A stretch of DNA of 10,600 bases from Euperipatoides rowelli (taxonomy: Eukaryota; Onychophora; Udeonychophora; Euonychophora; Peripatopsidae): the NCBI GenBank assembly GCA_003024985.2, contig PXIH01S0020752.1. One strand, given 5' to 3'. Of the stretch, positions 1 through 8,134 are shown one piece after another. Both the position numbers and the translations under genes were made by a program. Position 1 is the stretch's first letter; each line of letters opens with the position of its first letter. Below the pieces are notes generated by a model, which saw only the letters and a program-made list of their open reading frames with translations, made no database searches and was not told the DNA's origin.

Positions 1-823
1 ATGAAATGCATCAGATGCATCTAAAACAGTAAACACCTTGGCCCCTGACAATGAAGAAAAAATAGTCTCTGGTGTTGGTATCCAGCATCTCTCTCGAATA
101 ACAAAAGAATTGATGTATCTTGGGTCCATGCACATCCTAATTTTGCCATTTGCTTTAGGCGTTATAACTATAGGACTAGCCCATTCGGTAGGTTCCATCA
201 CTGGTATTAATATTTCTTTCTGTATCATTTCATCCAGCTGTTTTTTTCACCAATTCTTGATAAGAAATCAGAATTTTCCTCACTGGATAAGTGACCGGAA
301 TCGCTCCCTCCCTTAGCCTAATCCTATAATGATTCTTNAATTTACCAACTCCCTCAAACACCGACTTATATTGATCTAGTATCTTCTTGGGATCAGTATA
401 TTTGATAGAGTTAACACTTTGAAAAGATCTATCACTCATGGTTGGATTTATCAAGCCAAAGAAATACTATGCTTCCAGGCCCAACAGCGACTGAACACCC
501 ACCTTATCAACAACACTAAATTCAAGAGTTCCAACCTTCCCATTCAGAACACATTTTAATGAGACAATGCCATCCACTTTGATTTCATGTCCTGTATAAG
601 ATACCAAATTCACTTTCCTATTTTTTTATCTCTTCACCACGAGATAGCTTGTTTAACAGTTTTTTATTAATTATATTGACGTGTGAGCCAGGATCAATTT
701 TTAAAGCCACGTCTTTCTCATTAATTTTTATCGTTTCTATCCAATCTTTACTATTATTATTATTATTTACTTTTATCTCCCAGATAACACTGCTTACATC
801 AGATCTCTCAGGCTCATTTTTTT
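1..823 (-). pseudogene. pol: Element A pol: protease and N-terminal reverse transcriptase, frame-broken and partial
   Basis: The protease lies at about 823-470 with the active-site segment D-P-G-S-H-V-N, followed by the late protease motif S-L-L-G-L-E. RT begins after a linker with F-E-G-V-G and P-V-R-K; motifs WASPIV and NGKIRMCMDPR lead to the motif A Asp (codon 21-19), just inside the left edge. The RT active-site YxDD box, RNase H and integrase are outside the window. The reading frame changes at two T7 runs (621-627 and 241-247) and there is an in-frame TAG at 467-469, so no single protein can be made from this sequence as given. The (ATT)n stretch near 752-767 encodes five consecutive Asn residues before the protease. 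Whether the breaks are real decay or homopolymer errors cannot be told from one sequence. Confidence 0.8.
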
Positions 824-1611
824 AATGATACAGTCCCTGTTATCTGACTCTTGCACATTTTGGCAAAATGGTTTAATTTAGAACACTTTTTGCATACTTT
901 TTTAAANGCAGGACACTTCATATATTCATGCACAAATCCACATCTGTTACATTTACTTTTATTAGTTTTTGTAAATTTCTTACCTGCATATGCTGTTTTC
1001 TCACCACATGGTCCTTTTTCTTCTTTTTTAATATTAACTTTATGAACTTCAACCTCTGTATCACCATGAATATCCTTTATTTGGNTTTTTGATAGTTCAT
1101 ATGCTTGGCAGTATTCAACTGCTCTGCTCAATTTTAAATCGGGCTCNCTTAGCATTTTTTCTTGAAGGCATTTATNNCNNGTTCCAAGTACTACCCTATC
1201 ACGAAGCAATGATTTCCGCTCTGCAAACTCGCAGTTCACAATTAATCCTTTTATAGCGGTTACATATTGATCAATACTTTCATGTTCTAACTGTATTCTA
1301 GTGAAAAACTTGAACCTTTCATAGACGACATTCTTTTTGGGGGCACAATACTGNTCAAATTTTTCCAATACCACNTCATAATTAGTACTATCNTCGGACT
1401 CTTCATCGTCTGTTGCAAAATCAAACGTATTATAAACNTCAAGGCCTTCTGTGCCAATTAAATTCAATAACATTGCCACCTTTGTCTTATCAGGTTTGCA
1501 TATTATTTCTGTGGCTACCATGAAATTATTAAACAACTGTCTCCANATNTTCCATTTCTGACTAATATTTTCAGTAAACTGAAGCGGAGGCGGTGCTTTA
1601 AATATATCCAT
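814..1611 (-). CDS. gag: Element A Gag, nucleocapsid-type with two zinc knuckles
   Basis: A structural polyprotein that would form cytoplasmic particles and package element RNA. The ORF is open for about 265 residues. I chose the ATG at 1611 over the GTG at 1614; a C9 run (1618-1626 on the plus strand) lies just upstream. The N-terminal half has the proline-rich opening and W-x-x-W-R-Q-L-F-x-x-F pattern seen in K02A2.6-like Gags, and a helical middle segment. Near the C-terminus are two zinc-binding knuckles: C-x2-C-x3-H-x4-C (slightly short) and C-x2-C-x4-H-x4-C. Eleven of the codons contain N bases, so those residues are unknown. The stop at 814-816 follows a run of seven A, and protease coding continues from that run in another frame, so Gag may normally be fused or shifted into Pol. 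Confidence 0.85.
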   Translation of the reverse strand: MDIFKAPPPLQFTENISQKWXXWRQLFNNFMVATEIICKPDKTKVAMLLNLIGTEGLXVYNTFDFATDDEESXDSTNYXVVLEKFXQYCAPKKNVVYERFKFFTRIQLEHESIDQYVTAIKGLIVNCEFAERKSLLRDRVVLGXXXKCLQEKMLXEPDLKLSRAVEYCQAYELSKXQIKDIHGDTEVEVHKVNIKKEEKGPCGEKTAYAGKKFTKTNKSKCNRCGFVHEYMKCPXFKKVCKKCSKLNHFAKMCKSQITGTVSLKK

Positions 1612-1695
1612 CACGCTCCCCCCCCCTCTGGTTAAGCGTAGCGTATGATTTTCCTTTTCTTTTAAAATTTTTAAATCACTTAACCGCTGCCGCCA
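1612..1695 (-). other. Element A leader with candidate primer binding site
   Basis: This untranslated stretch separates the putative 5' LTR from gag. On the minus strand, a CA dinucleotide ending at 1696 is followed directly by TGGCGGCAGCGG from 1695 leftwards. CA then TGG is the usual LTR end followed by the start of a primer binding site complementary to a tRNA CCA tail. I cannot match the rest of the 18 bases to a tRNA I know, so the site rests on position and the TGG start only. The leader also contains a run of nine G (minus strand) immediately before gag. Confidence 0.35.
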
Positions 1696-1894
1696 TGTTA
1701 TTTGTTTACACTTAACTCTAATGTAACAAAATCAAGTATCACAATGATAAAGTATAATCAATGAAAACACTTACAAAGCGTCTATATTTGAAGCACATGT
1801 TTATTACCACTGATGTGGTCCATCACCATTTATAACCCTGACTCCCTCAGCGGGATCTTTAAACAACAACTTACCATATACAGTATATACATAT
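1696..1894 (-). repeat. Element A 5' LTR remnant, cut by insertion of element B
   Basis: The stretch between the gag leader and the start of element B contains no ORF but carries, in minus-strand order, TATAAA at 1834-1829, AATAAA at 1805-1800 and about 100 bases before the candidate LTR end at 1696. That order fits a U3 promoter, short R and U5. The upstream part of the LTR is missing because element B begins at 1895. No second copy of this LTR is in the window, so its identity as an LTR is inferred from position and signals alone. Confidence 0.4.
1800..1834 (-). promoter_or_regulatory. TATA-like box and AATAAA signal of element A
   Basis: On the minus strand TATAAA (1834-1829) is followed 23 bases later by AATAAA (1805-1800). 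In compact LTRs the TATA box lies just upstream of R and the polyadenylation signal lies in or near R. Both are short motifs in AT-rich DNA, so chance is a real alternative; their order and closeness to gag are what make them worth recording. Confidence 0.3.
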
Positions 1895-2262
1895 TGAACA
1901 GTTAGGGAGGTCAAATGGGGGGGGGGGGTGTCTGGTATATCCAGGTATGATCTGTATCGCGGGTTACTCGATGTCTAATGTCTACTTCCTCTATCGCCTT
2001 TGATTAACGGATAACGTAATGTTCCAGGACTCTGTTCCTAGAGTTGCCCCCATAGATCTCCCACTATTCAATATAGAGATTGCACTGTAATAATTTCTCT
2101 CTAGTCAATATCACTTATGGCGGTAGAGCAATCATCAGACAAATCAACTAATATTAATATAGTACTGTAAGTTATGAACAAAAGATATTTCATGATACAA
2201 TATGCAATTATAAATAACTCTAATCTATAAATTTAATAATGTGTATTGTAAGAAAAAAAAAC

Positions 2263-2271
2263 ACTTACCTA
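2263..2271 (-). promoter_or_regulatory. Splice-donor-like site within element B LTR
   Basis: The minus strand reads TAG|GTAAGT, matching the eukaryotic 5' splice-site consensus through intron position +6. It is about 370 bases from the end of the LTR that becomes the transcript leader in the 5' copy. No acceptor can be assigned, so use of the site is unproven. The matching part of the right LTR is outside the window. Confidence 0.25.
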
Positions 2272-2633
2272 GGAAACAACATATCGATCAACCCACCTAC
2301 CCTAGAAATCTTCTCCGATAAGGTTGACTAAAATGTCTCTCAACTGGTAATCATAAAAATTATTATGCGGTCTAAAATCTGGAAAAAATGCTGCCTAGGC
2401 CAATAGAAATACAGTGGATTAAGTTCGGCAAAATTATAATATATGGGGCACGTGCCCTTTATCCCCAAAATACCATAACAAAGCAAGTTCTTTGAATGAC
2501 CAAGGGTAGCAAATGATTTGCAGATACCACGGTTAAAAAAATATATATATAATCTTTTATTTATAACTACTGTATATATACAAATTACAGTGTCCACAAG
2601 TTATAGACAAAAAAAATAATAGTAGGCTATATC

Positions 2634-2657
2634 CTTATTAAGTACTTCCTTAATAAG
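2634..2657. repeat. Perfect 9-bp hairpin
   Basis: CTTATTAAG at 2634-2642 and its exact reverse complement CTTAATAAG at 2649-2657 flank a six-base loop. The arms also read as near direct repeats followed by TAC. There is no U-run that would make it a bacterial-type terminator, and the surroundings are LTR sequence. Confidence 0.5.
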
Positions 2658-3656
2658 TACAAAAATTAACAGTATGAATTTTACCTATTAGGGTTTGTGA
2701 TGTTATCATATAGAAATAATAATCCCAGATCTAAGGGATTGGAAAAAAAATCAGTATAGTGATATGATGATTGCTGTGATAAATGATTGTATATTATATT
2801 AGCATACAAGAATGGACAGAGTACCCAGCTTTTTACTGTAATAAATTGTCTATGAAACCACTGTATAATCACAAGTAGTATTACCCCATTCCCATAGCCA
2901 GAGTATAATGGAGGTCCCNGATAGTAGGCCTACATATCAATTAATCACAAGTCAACTAGTTTAGAAAGAAAAAACAAAATAGATTTTGATAAAGGTTGGT
3001 AATAAGACTATTAATAAGTGGCAGTTCACTAAATAAAAATAAATAAAATGTGGTTAGGAATGAATTCAGTATACACGATGCAGTGTATGTAACAAATCAA
3101 TAATAGTAATCCCTTGTGGTATTAAGGACTATCTAGAATCATAAAGAAAATTATATTGAGACCTAATAGTAAGAGCTCTCCATCCACCTATATTTTAGTC
3201 TACATAGAAAATCTCTAGCAAAAATTTTTTTTCCAGGGAAAAATAAAGTATAATACATTAATACTAATTGCTTATCTGTTTACCCCTTTCAACAAAATAG
3301 TATTTGCCAAGTATTTAGATTAATAATATATATATAAAAAAACATATGCAGTATATTCCTCCCTTATTGAGCTAGATAAATAATAGGCCTATTGTAATGA
3401 TGAGGATTAATAAAGTCAAATTAAAGTTATTACCTGGCCAGGACTTCAGTAGGCTATACATAGATCTCTCGTCTCAAATGTATCTGGTCTACACCTCTGC
3501 CATTAACATCTCTGAAAAAATCAAGGAAACCACGCAGAAGAGCAACATATGACAAATACAACAGATAGATAAGCGTACCTTCCAACAATGAAACTGTATG
3601 GTAATTCCGAAGGCTGACTAATTGTAGAAAACAAAGGGTATTCCCACAACGAGATG

Positions 3657-3681
3657 ATATATATATATATATATATATATA
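3657..3681. repeat. (AT)n microsatellite
   Basis: A pure AT dinucleotide tract of about 25 bases lies inside the proposed LTR. Shorter AT runs occur at about 2541-2551 and 3328-3337. Its length is expected to vary between copies and alleles. Confidence 0.95.
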
Positions 3682-5361
3682 GCATAGTATAGCACTACGT
3701 GTTGCAGTTGGATTCAGCGTAGGCTAGTGTATATGTGTTTAGTCGATTATTTTGGTTATAGTCGTTTTCCCGTGGCTTACTAGCCTAAAATTATTCTATA
3801 GGCCAATATATGTTACTAGAATACTCGATGAAATAGTCCTATAATGTTTCCCTTTTCCCTATACAATCGTAATAGGTTGCAGACTTAAGCATGTGTAAAG
3901 GTTTCCACCTATTCTTATGATGTAGGCTATGTTTCCTCTTCTTGCAAAACTGCNTCTAATTCTTCGATATGGTTATTGGAACATTGGATTGAAGTTTCTG
4001 CTCACTGTTGTGAAAAAGTAGACATTTGAATTACTTGAAGAATGCATAGATTGTCCTTAGGGCAAGTATACCATTTCTTCTATTAACGAAGGATAACACA
4101 CCTTATGCATGCCGCCATTGCTGCGCATTTATTGCATAATATTAGTATAAGCCCTTGACACAGTACCTTGTATCGTCAATAACAAATGTTGAATTACTTA
4201 CAGTAAAGCAGGCAACAATTCTGTACCCAAATATCCCCCAGAAATCATATCTGATGATTGACAAAAAAAGAGAAATCTCCAACACATGCATATTAAGCAG
4301 CCATGTGCTCACCAGTCTTCCCGCCGAATCTGTTCTTCCCCAAAGCACTAAGTAATATATCGAAGAGATGCTCTCCAGGCATAACGTAGCACTGTCTATA
4401 TATGCCACCCCCAAAAAACGTCTAGAATGCCTAACAACATATTTAGAAAAAAACCCCGCTGCATTGGGGTGACCTCTAGTGAGGAATCAGATAATCATTA
4501 TTTATGATATATACGCTAATCAAACAAAATGCATTGCAACACATTCAATACAACAAATCGTTTATCATTAAACTGAAATTGTATAATGCAATAAAAAAAA
4601 CAAGTTGCAAAGCATTATTTATCACAATCTAATCATTACATCACACAAAATAAANTAACGNTCTTCGATTACATATGTGACAATTTTATATGAAAATAAG
4701 GTAGCTAACTATATTTACACTACGATCGATCTCACAAACTCTCCCATTTATTTTTTTATCTTAGTTAAGAGACCATTCATAGATGGCAGCAAAATACTTC
4801 NAGGGCCAATAACTAAACTGATTGAGAATCCAAGTAGTTCCATTGGCCCAGACAACTATGATTAAAGTGTACCAAAAAAAATAACAAATGGAACGGTAAT
4901 CACCTATCATAAAGTCTAGCCATAACCCTCTCTAAAAAAAAGGAATAAGGCTCTATTGATCTATTCACATAACGAGAAATCCATAGTGCCAATATTACAT
5001 AACAAAATTAATGGCTTACGAATCACTCAAATCTCAATATCGCGCTGTCTACACACTATAAAAAAAACAACACAAAGCTCATAGAATACTATGGAAAAAA
5101 ACACGAGGATTTGAGAAAATACAATTAGAATTGATATCTTTTAGAATACAATACATTTGAAGTATTAATGTGTGTGCAGATTGAAACAGGTAATCAATCA
5201 ACAAATATATTAATGAAGTATTTCAAAATAGCACAGTAGGACTTTTTTTTTTATAAGAAAAATATATTAGTCTCAAATCCCCCAATCCCAACACAATAAC
5301 AACTTCTTAATATAAGCAGTTATTCACACGAGCAATTAGGTACATGAAAATTCTTGAAACA

Positions 5362-5387
5362 CTTCTTTACCTTTCCCATCCTACTCC
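5362..5387 (-). other. Candidate polypurine tract of element B
   Basis: On the minus strand this stretch is made of A and G apart from three T, and it ends exactly before a TG that would open the 3' LTR. In Ty3/gypsy elements such a tract primes plus-strand DNA synthesis. It lies about 70 bases past the last open codon of pol, a normal position. I scanned the rest of 2090-5361 for CA followed by a long pyrimidine run on the plus strand and found nothing as good. Confidence 0.6.
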
Positions 5388-5455
5388 TAGTGTTGTATCT
5401 ATGTTTACTAAGGGTGGCCTCTCAGGTAATACCCAGCTTATCCTCGGAGTCTAGC

Positions 5456-6050
5456 CTAGGACAAGGCAATGCTTCTAGTTTCTTGGATTTGGTATCCTGC
5501 TCCGTGACTCCATCGTGAGGCAAAGGTTCCCTGCTCTGTGCTGGATGGGTCTAGCCTTGAGATGGTGTCATCTATCATATCTACTGTAATAGGAGCATCT
5601 GCTTGAGGTACATGTCAATCGGATTGTCTAGGGGCAAAGAACTCACTATCTCTATCCAAGTCGTCCTTGGCTATACAACTAGGGATAAAATATGGTTGTA
5701 GTCTTTCTACATGAACTCTCTTCACTTCAGGAGTTGTGGAGGTGTCTCCCTTTAATCCAATATCATAGCTGACCAGAGAAACACGTTTAGATATAGCAAA
5801 GGGACTGTCATAGATAAATCTGAAGCCCTCCTTTCTTGTCTTACCGTGCTTAACAGTCCTGTAGAGGACCAAATCGCCAGTGTCATATGATGGGATGAAT
5901 CTATTTCTATTTATCCTGCTGTTCCTCTCCAATGTTACTGTCCTCTCATGTTCCCAGGCTATATCTCGTATCTCCAGTAACCTCTCCCTTAAAGCATCTA
6001 CATACAGACATGAGGGGTTGGACTCAGATATACTCCAATTTGGAATCTTT
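5456..6050 (-). pseudogene. Element B integrase C-terminal domain and Pol tail
   Basis: After the catalytic core, the frame carries a conserved segment (about 6144-6012) with H-L-V-Q-F-T-L-N-N-S-Y-H-S-G, typical of the end of gypsy integrase cores. A one-base frame change near 6012 leads into a basic, Arg/Glu-rich stretch and then the C-terminal domain: G-D-L-V-L-Y, an S-P-F-A-I segment where G-P-Y is usual, and V-H-V-E-R-L-Q-P-Y at the end. This fold normally binds DNA and positions the enzyme. No chromodomain follows. A TGA at 5615-5617 interrupts the frame, but it stays open for 52 more codons to a TAG at 5456-5458, and that tail looks like normal protein, so the natural end of Pol is probably there. 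Confidence 0.7.
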
Positions 6051-6188
6051 TGTTTTCCCCAAACGTGAGGATATTGGGTGAGGTGTTGATCCCACTATGA
6101 TAGGAGTTGTTCAGAGTGAACTGGACAAGGTGAAGGCGTTTAGCCTAAGATCTTCCAGAGGTATTACATAAGGATGTGAGTTGTTTTT

Positions 6189-6452
6189 TTATTTCCCAGT
6201 TGAGCCTCTCAACCATTCCATTAGAGCAGGGTGGTACGGGGAAACTANGTAATGTTTAATTTGGAGTACGGAACAAGCCTGCACAAATACTCCTGCCGTC
6301 AAGTTACTACCACGATCGGATATGAGTGTCTCGGGGACACCATATATTATGACATAGAACCTCTCAAAAGTGTCTAACACATCCTCAGTCTTCAAAGACA
6401 TCAAAGGGCATAACGTGGCATGTCTGGAAAATAGGTCAATGATAGACAGGAT
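6189..6452 (-). pseudogene. Element B integrase catalytic core, second part
   Basis: The frame continues from the preceding segment across a single TAA (6453-6455), in a place where Ty3/gypsy integrases usually have an aromatic residue in G-Y-R-Y. The second catalytic Asp is in S-D-R-G-S-N (codon 6317-6315). The catalytic Glu is in N-G-M-V-E-R-L-N (codon 6210-6208) but is read only in a neighbouring frame; the D to E distance is 107 bases where DD35E needs 108, pinning a one-base gap near 6231-6235, at the Y-H-P motif beside a run of three G. The core would cut and join element DNA into the host chromosome. The copy is inactive as read. Confidence 0.8.
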
Positions 6453-6455
6453 TTA

Positions 6456-7465
6456 CCTGTACCCTTCTACAGCTGTAACAATTGGTCCTATGATATCTAT
6501 CACAACTTTTATACCTGGTTTAGTAGGTTTATCAAAATCCATCACCACAGGTTTCCTTCTTGATGGATTACTCTTCTGACATTCATCACACCTCTTTATA
6601 TACTCCCTAACATCCTTCCTGAATGAATCCCAGAACCCTCTTTCCAATATCAGCTCACAGGTATTTATGAAGCCCGTATGATTGACCCATTTAGATCTAT
6701 GTATGCTGGCTATGACTTGGCTATGCAGTCCCTTGGGAACATAGATAGTGTTTACATGTTTATCATTGTGAGGGGCTATGGTAATAATACCTTTAGCATA
6801 TAGTCCTCCGTCAGCTCCTTTGTATAACCTAATTCCTCCTGATAGGGGCATTTCTGGTACAGACTCACACTCCCATAATAACTGTTGCACTTGCTCATCC
6901 ATGGTTTGCTTTCCCAATATCCTATCCTGTTTAACTACTAGGGGATGAGCAATCTCTGTAGTTCGAAGTGCCAATACCTGGGATTGCTGTTCGGTGACCG
7001 CTTGTCTGGGGTCACTTACCTCATTGTTAATCCCTGCTAGTCTTCCGTGTATAGTTAATTGGTGGGCCATTTCATTCCCTGGTGTTCCTACATGGCCCGG
7101 GGTGTGCTTCCAACTGACATCCAGCAAAGTTAATAAGTGGTCAATAATTATGAACTCACATATATTGTCAATGTTGTCTATAGCATACTTGCTGTCAGAG
7201 ATTACTTCGATCTTAGTAAGATGAGTGGCAATAGCCATTTTCAACACTTTGATGATAGCCGCTAGCTCAGCTCTATTATTTGTTCCACAGTTAAGCTCAA
7301 ATCCGGTGTAATCAGGTATGTCGCAATGTTGCCAATGAATCCCAATTCCAGAAGTGGCATTAGCTTGACCGTTTCCTGAACAGCTGCCATCTGTGTAGGC
7401 GGTAGGCATCACTGTACTATCGTCTTCCTCCTCTGGGTCTTCTGCTTCTGTCAGATCCAGGATGT
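6456..7465 (-). pseudogene. Element B second RNase H and integrase N-terminal part
   Basis: One long open frame (about 319 residues from 7412) encodes two units. The first is a type-1 RNase H: Asp8 in Y-T-D-G-S, Glu49 in N-N-R-A-E-L, Asp73 in S-D-S-K-Y-A and His107 in T-P-G-H-V-G; the final catalytic Asp is replaced by His117 in G-N-E-M-A-H. The second is the integrase zinc finger, H238-x6-H245-x29-C275-x2-C278, then the first core Asp at 306 in I-D-I-I-G-P. The upstream frame holds an acidic linker rich in Asp and Glu (about 7460-7415). RNase H would degrade the RNA strand during reverse transcription. A D-to-H change could weaken this copy, or be a lineage feature. Confidence 0.85.
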
Positions 7466-8134
7466 GTTATCGCAGTACTATCCTTATTAAATGAGAACTG
7501 AGGGGCATAAGCAGCTATCTTTGTGACCCAGTCAGATATATGGGTGTTGCCATCCTTCAGTCCCCGTAAATACTCCACTGCCCTCCTACTTGTACAAACT
7601 TCCACCTGATATCCCAGGATCACATGTCTAAAATGGTCCAGGATGTTGATTACAGCGAGTGCATTCTTTTCGAGGACCAATTAGTTTATTTGTGTCTTAG
7701 TCAATTTATTAGAGTAGTAGCCCAATGGAATTCTACCGTGGTCACTCTCCTGCTCTAAAGCACCTACCAATGCAGATTTTGACACTTGTATGGAGATGAC
7801 AAATTTTCCATTGAAATCGGGATAATGCAGCACCAGCTTATCACAAAGAAGTTCTCGAAGCTCATCAAACACATTTTGATGTAGAGGTGTCCATGCCAAT
7901 GTTTTCTTGCTCTTGGTCAAAAGGTCGGTGAGTGGAGAGGCCTTATGGGACAGAGTGGGGAGGAAATGGGCATAAAAATTTACCTTCCCGAGAAAGCTCC
8001 TGAGTTGTTTTACAGGTTTTGGGCTGTCTAAAAGTTTTAATGCCTCAAAGTTTTCCAGAGATGGAGAAATGGTGCCATTCTTGATGATGTGTCCCAGAAA
8101 ATTGACCTTATGGACTAGTTTCTTTTCTCCATGT
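7466..8134 (-). pseudogene. Element B RT thumb and degenerate RT-linked RNase H
   Basis: After a one-base frame change near 8130, the frame continues with V-N-F-L-G-H-I-I, then L-R-S-F-L-G-K-V-N-F-Y and F-L-P-T-L, the standard RT connection to RNase H. The RNase H fold follows (W-T-P-L-H-Q-N-V-F, then G-R-I-P-L-G-Y-Y-S-N-K-L), but the usual T-D-A-S is replaced by S-I-Q-V-S, the usual T-D-H by C-T-S-R, and the N-x-V-A-D-x-L-S ending is absent. A Glu remains in L-E-K-N-A-L-A-V. It is thus probably a structural tether without nuclease activity. A TAA at 7681-7683 interrupts it at the residue before L-V-L-E-K, where Tyr is usual. A second RNase H lies directly downstream. Confidence 0.8.

Larger units (their letters stand above)
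1..1894 (-). mobile_element. Element A: Ty3/gypsy-like LTR retrotransposon, 5' part, truncated by window edge
   Basis: Read on the minus strand from right to left, this block holds a TATA and AATAAA-bearing LTR remnant, a short leader, a gag ORF with two zinc knuckles, an aspartic protease and the first part of a reverse transcriptase up to motif A. The order gag-protease-RT is that of Ty3/gypsy elements; the gag and linker resemble the animal lineage often annotated as K02A2.6-like (recognition from memory, not searched). The rest of pol and the 3' LTR lie left of the window. Its right side stops abruptly at 1894, where the LTR of element B begins, so element B appears to have landed in element A's 5' LTR. 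Whether the missing part of that LTR resumes on the far side of element B cannot be seen here. Confidence 0.85.
2623..3929. repeat. Cluster of TAGGCTA / TAGGCCTA words
   Basis: TAGGCTA occurs at 2623-2629, 3450-3456, 3720-3726 and 3923-3929, its reverse complement TAGCCTA at 3781-3787, and the palindrome TAGGCCTA at 2925-2932 and 3384-3391; a near variant TAGGCCAA is at 3799-3806. These G+C-containing words stand out from the AT-rich LTR. They are dispersed rather than evenly spaced. A function such as protein binding is conjecture. Confidence 0.5.
1895..5361 (-). repeat. Element B 3' LTR (left copy), about 3.5 kb with inferred inner boundary
   Basis: The outer end is firm: bases 1895-2090 match 10410-10600 with six substitutions and a G-run of 12 instead of 7. 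The inner boundary at 5361 is inferred: on the minus strand a purine-rich tract (5387-5362) is followed by TGTTTCAAG, giving the expected TG start. If right, the LTR is unusually long. Within it I find no gene: it is AT-rich and the open frames are short and without recognisable motifs. It holds a (AT)n run at 3657-3681, a hairpin at 2634-2657, repeated TAGGCTA/TAGGCCTA words and a splice-donor-like site at 2263-2271. A TATAAATA at 2565-2558 (minus) could be a promoter but such words are common in AT-rich sequence. Most of this length could instead hold other, unrecognised insertions. Confidence 0.65.

Noticed and set aside
851-1045. Plus-strand open frame of 64 codons
   Set aside because: It is the antisense shadow of element A gag, which has clear zinc-knuckle motifs on the minus strand.
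1617-1627. Homopolymer C/G runs (also 1917-1928 and 10360-10368) as possible G-quadruplexes
   Set aside because: Each is a single run; a quadruplex motif needs four separated G tracts.
2340-2872. Minus-strand open frames of 85 and 63 codons
   Set aside because: They are in AT-rich LTR sequence, have no ATG-linked context or recognisable motif, and composition looks like translated non-coding DNA.
3841-3860. Alternative polypurine tract and LTR boundary near 3841-3860
   Set aside because: The pyrimidine run on the plus strand is not preceded by CA, and the distance to the end of pol would leave 1.5 kb unexplained; 5361 fits better.
4142-4414. Overlapping open frames on both strands (90 and 66 codons)
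   Set aside because: Neither shows a domain, signal peptide pattern or coding bias I can support; overlap on both strands fits chance in LTR sequence.
4453-4470. ACCCC / GGGGT five-base hairpin
   Set aside because: Too short to distinguish from chance and not followed by any feature.
1895-5361. CRISPR array, tRNA or rRNA in the long non-coding stretch
   Set aside because: No regularly spaced repeats, no cloverleaf with a T-arm GTTCRA-type motif, and no rRNA-like conserved segment were seen.
6994-7224. Plus-strand open frame of 76 codons
   Set aside because: It is antisense to the second RNase H, whose catalytic motifs are clear on the minus strand.
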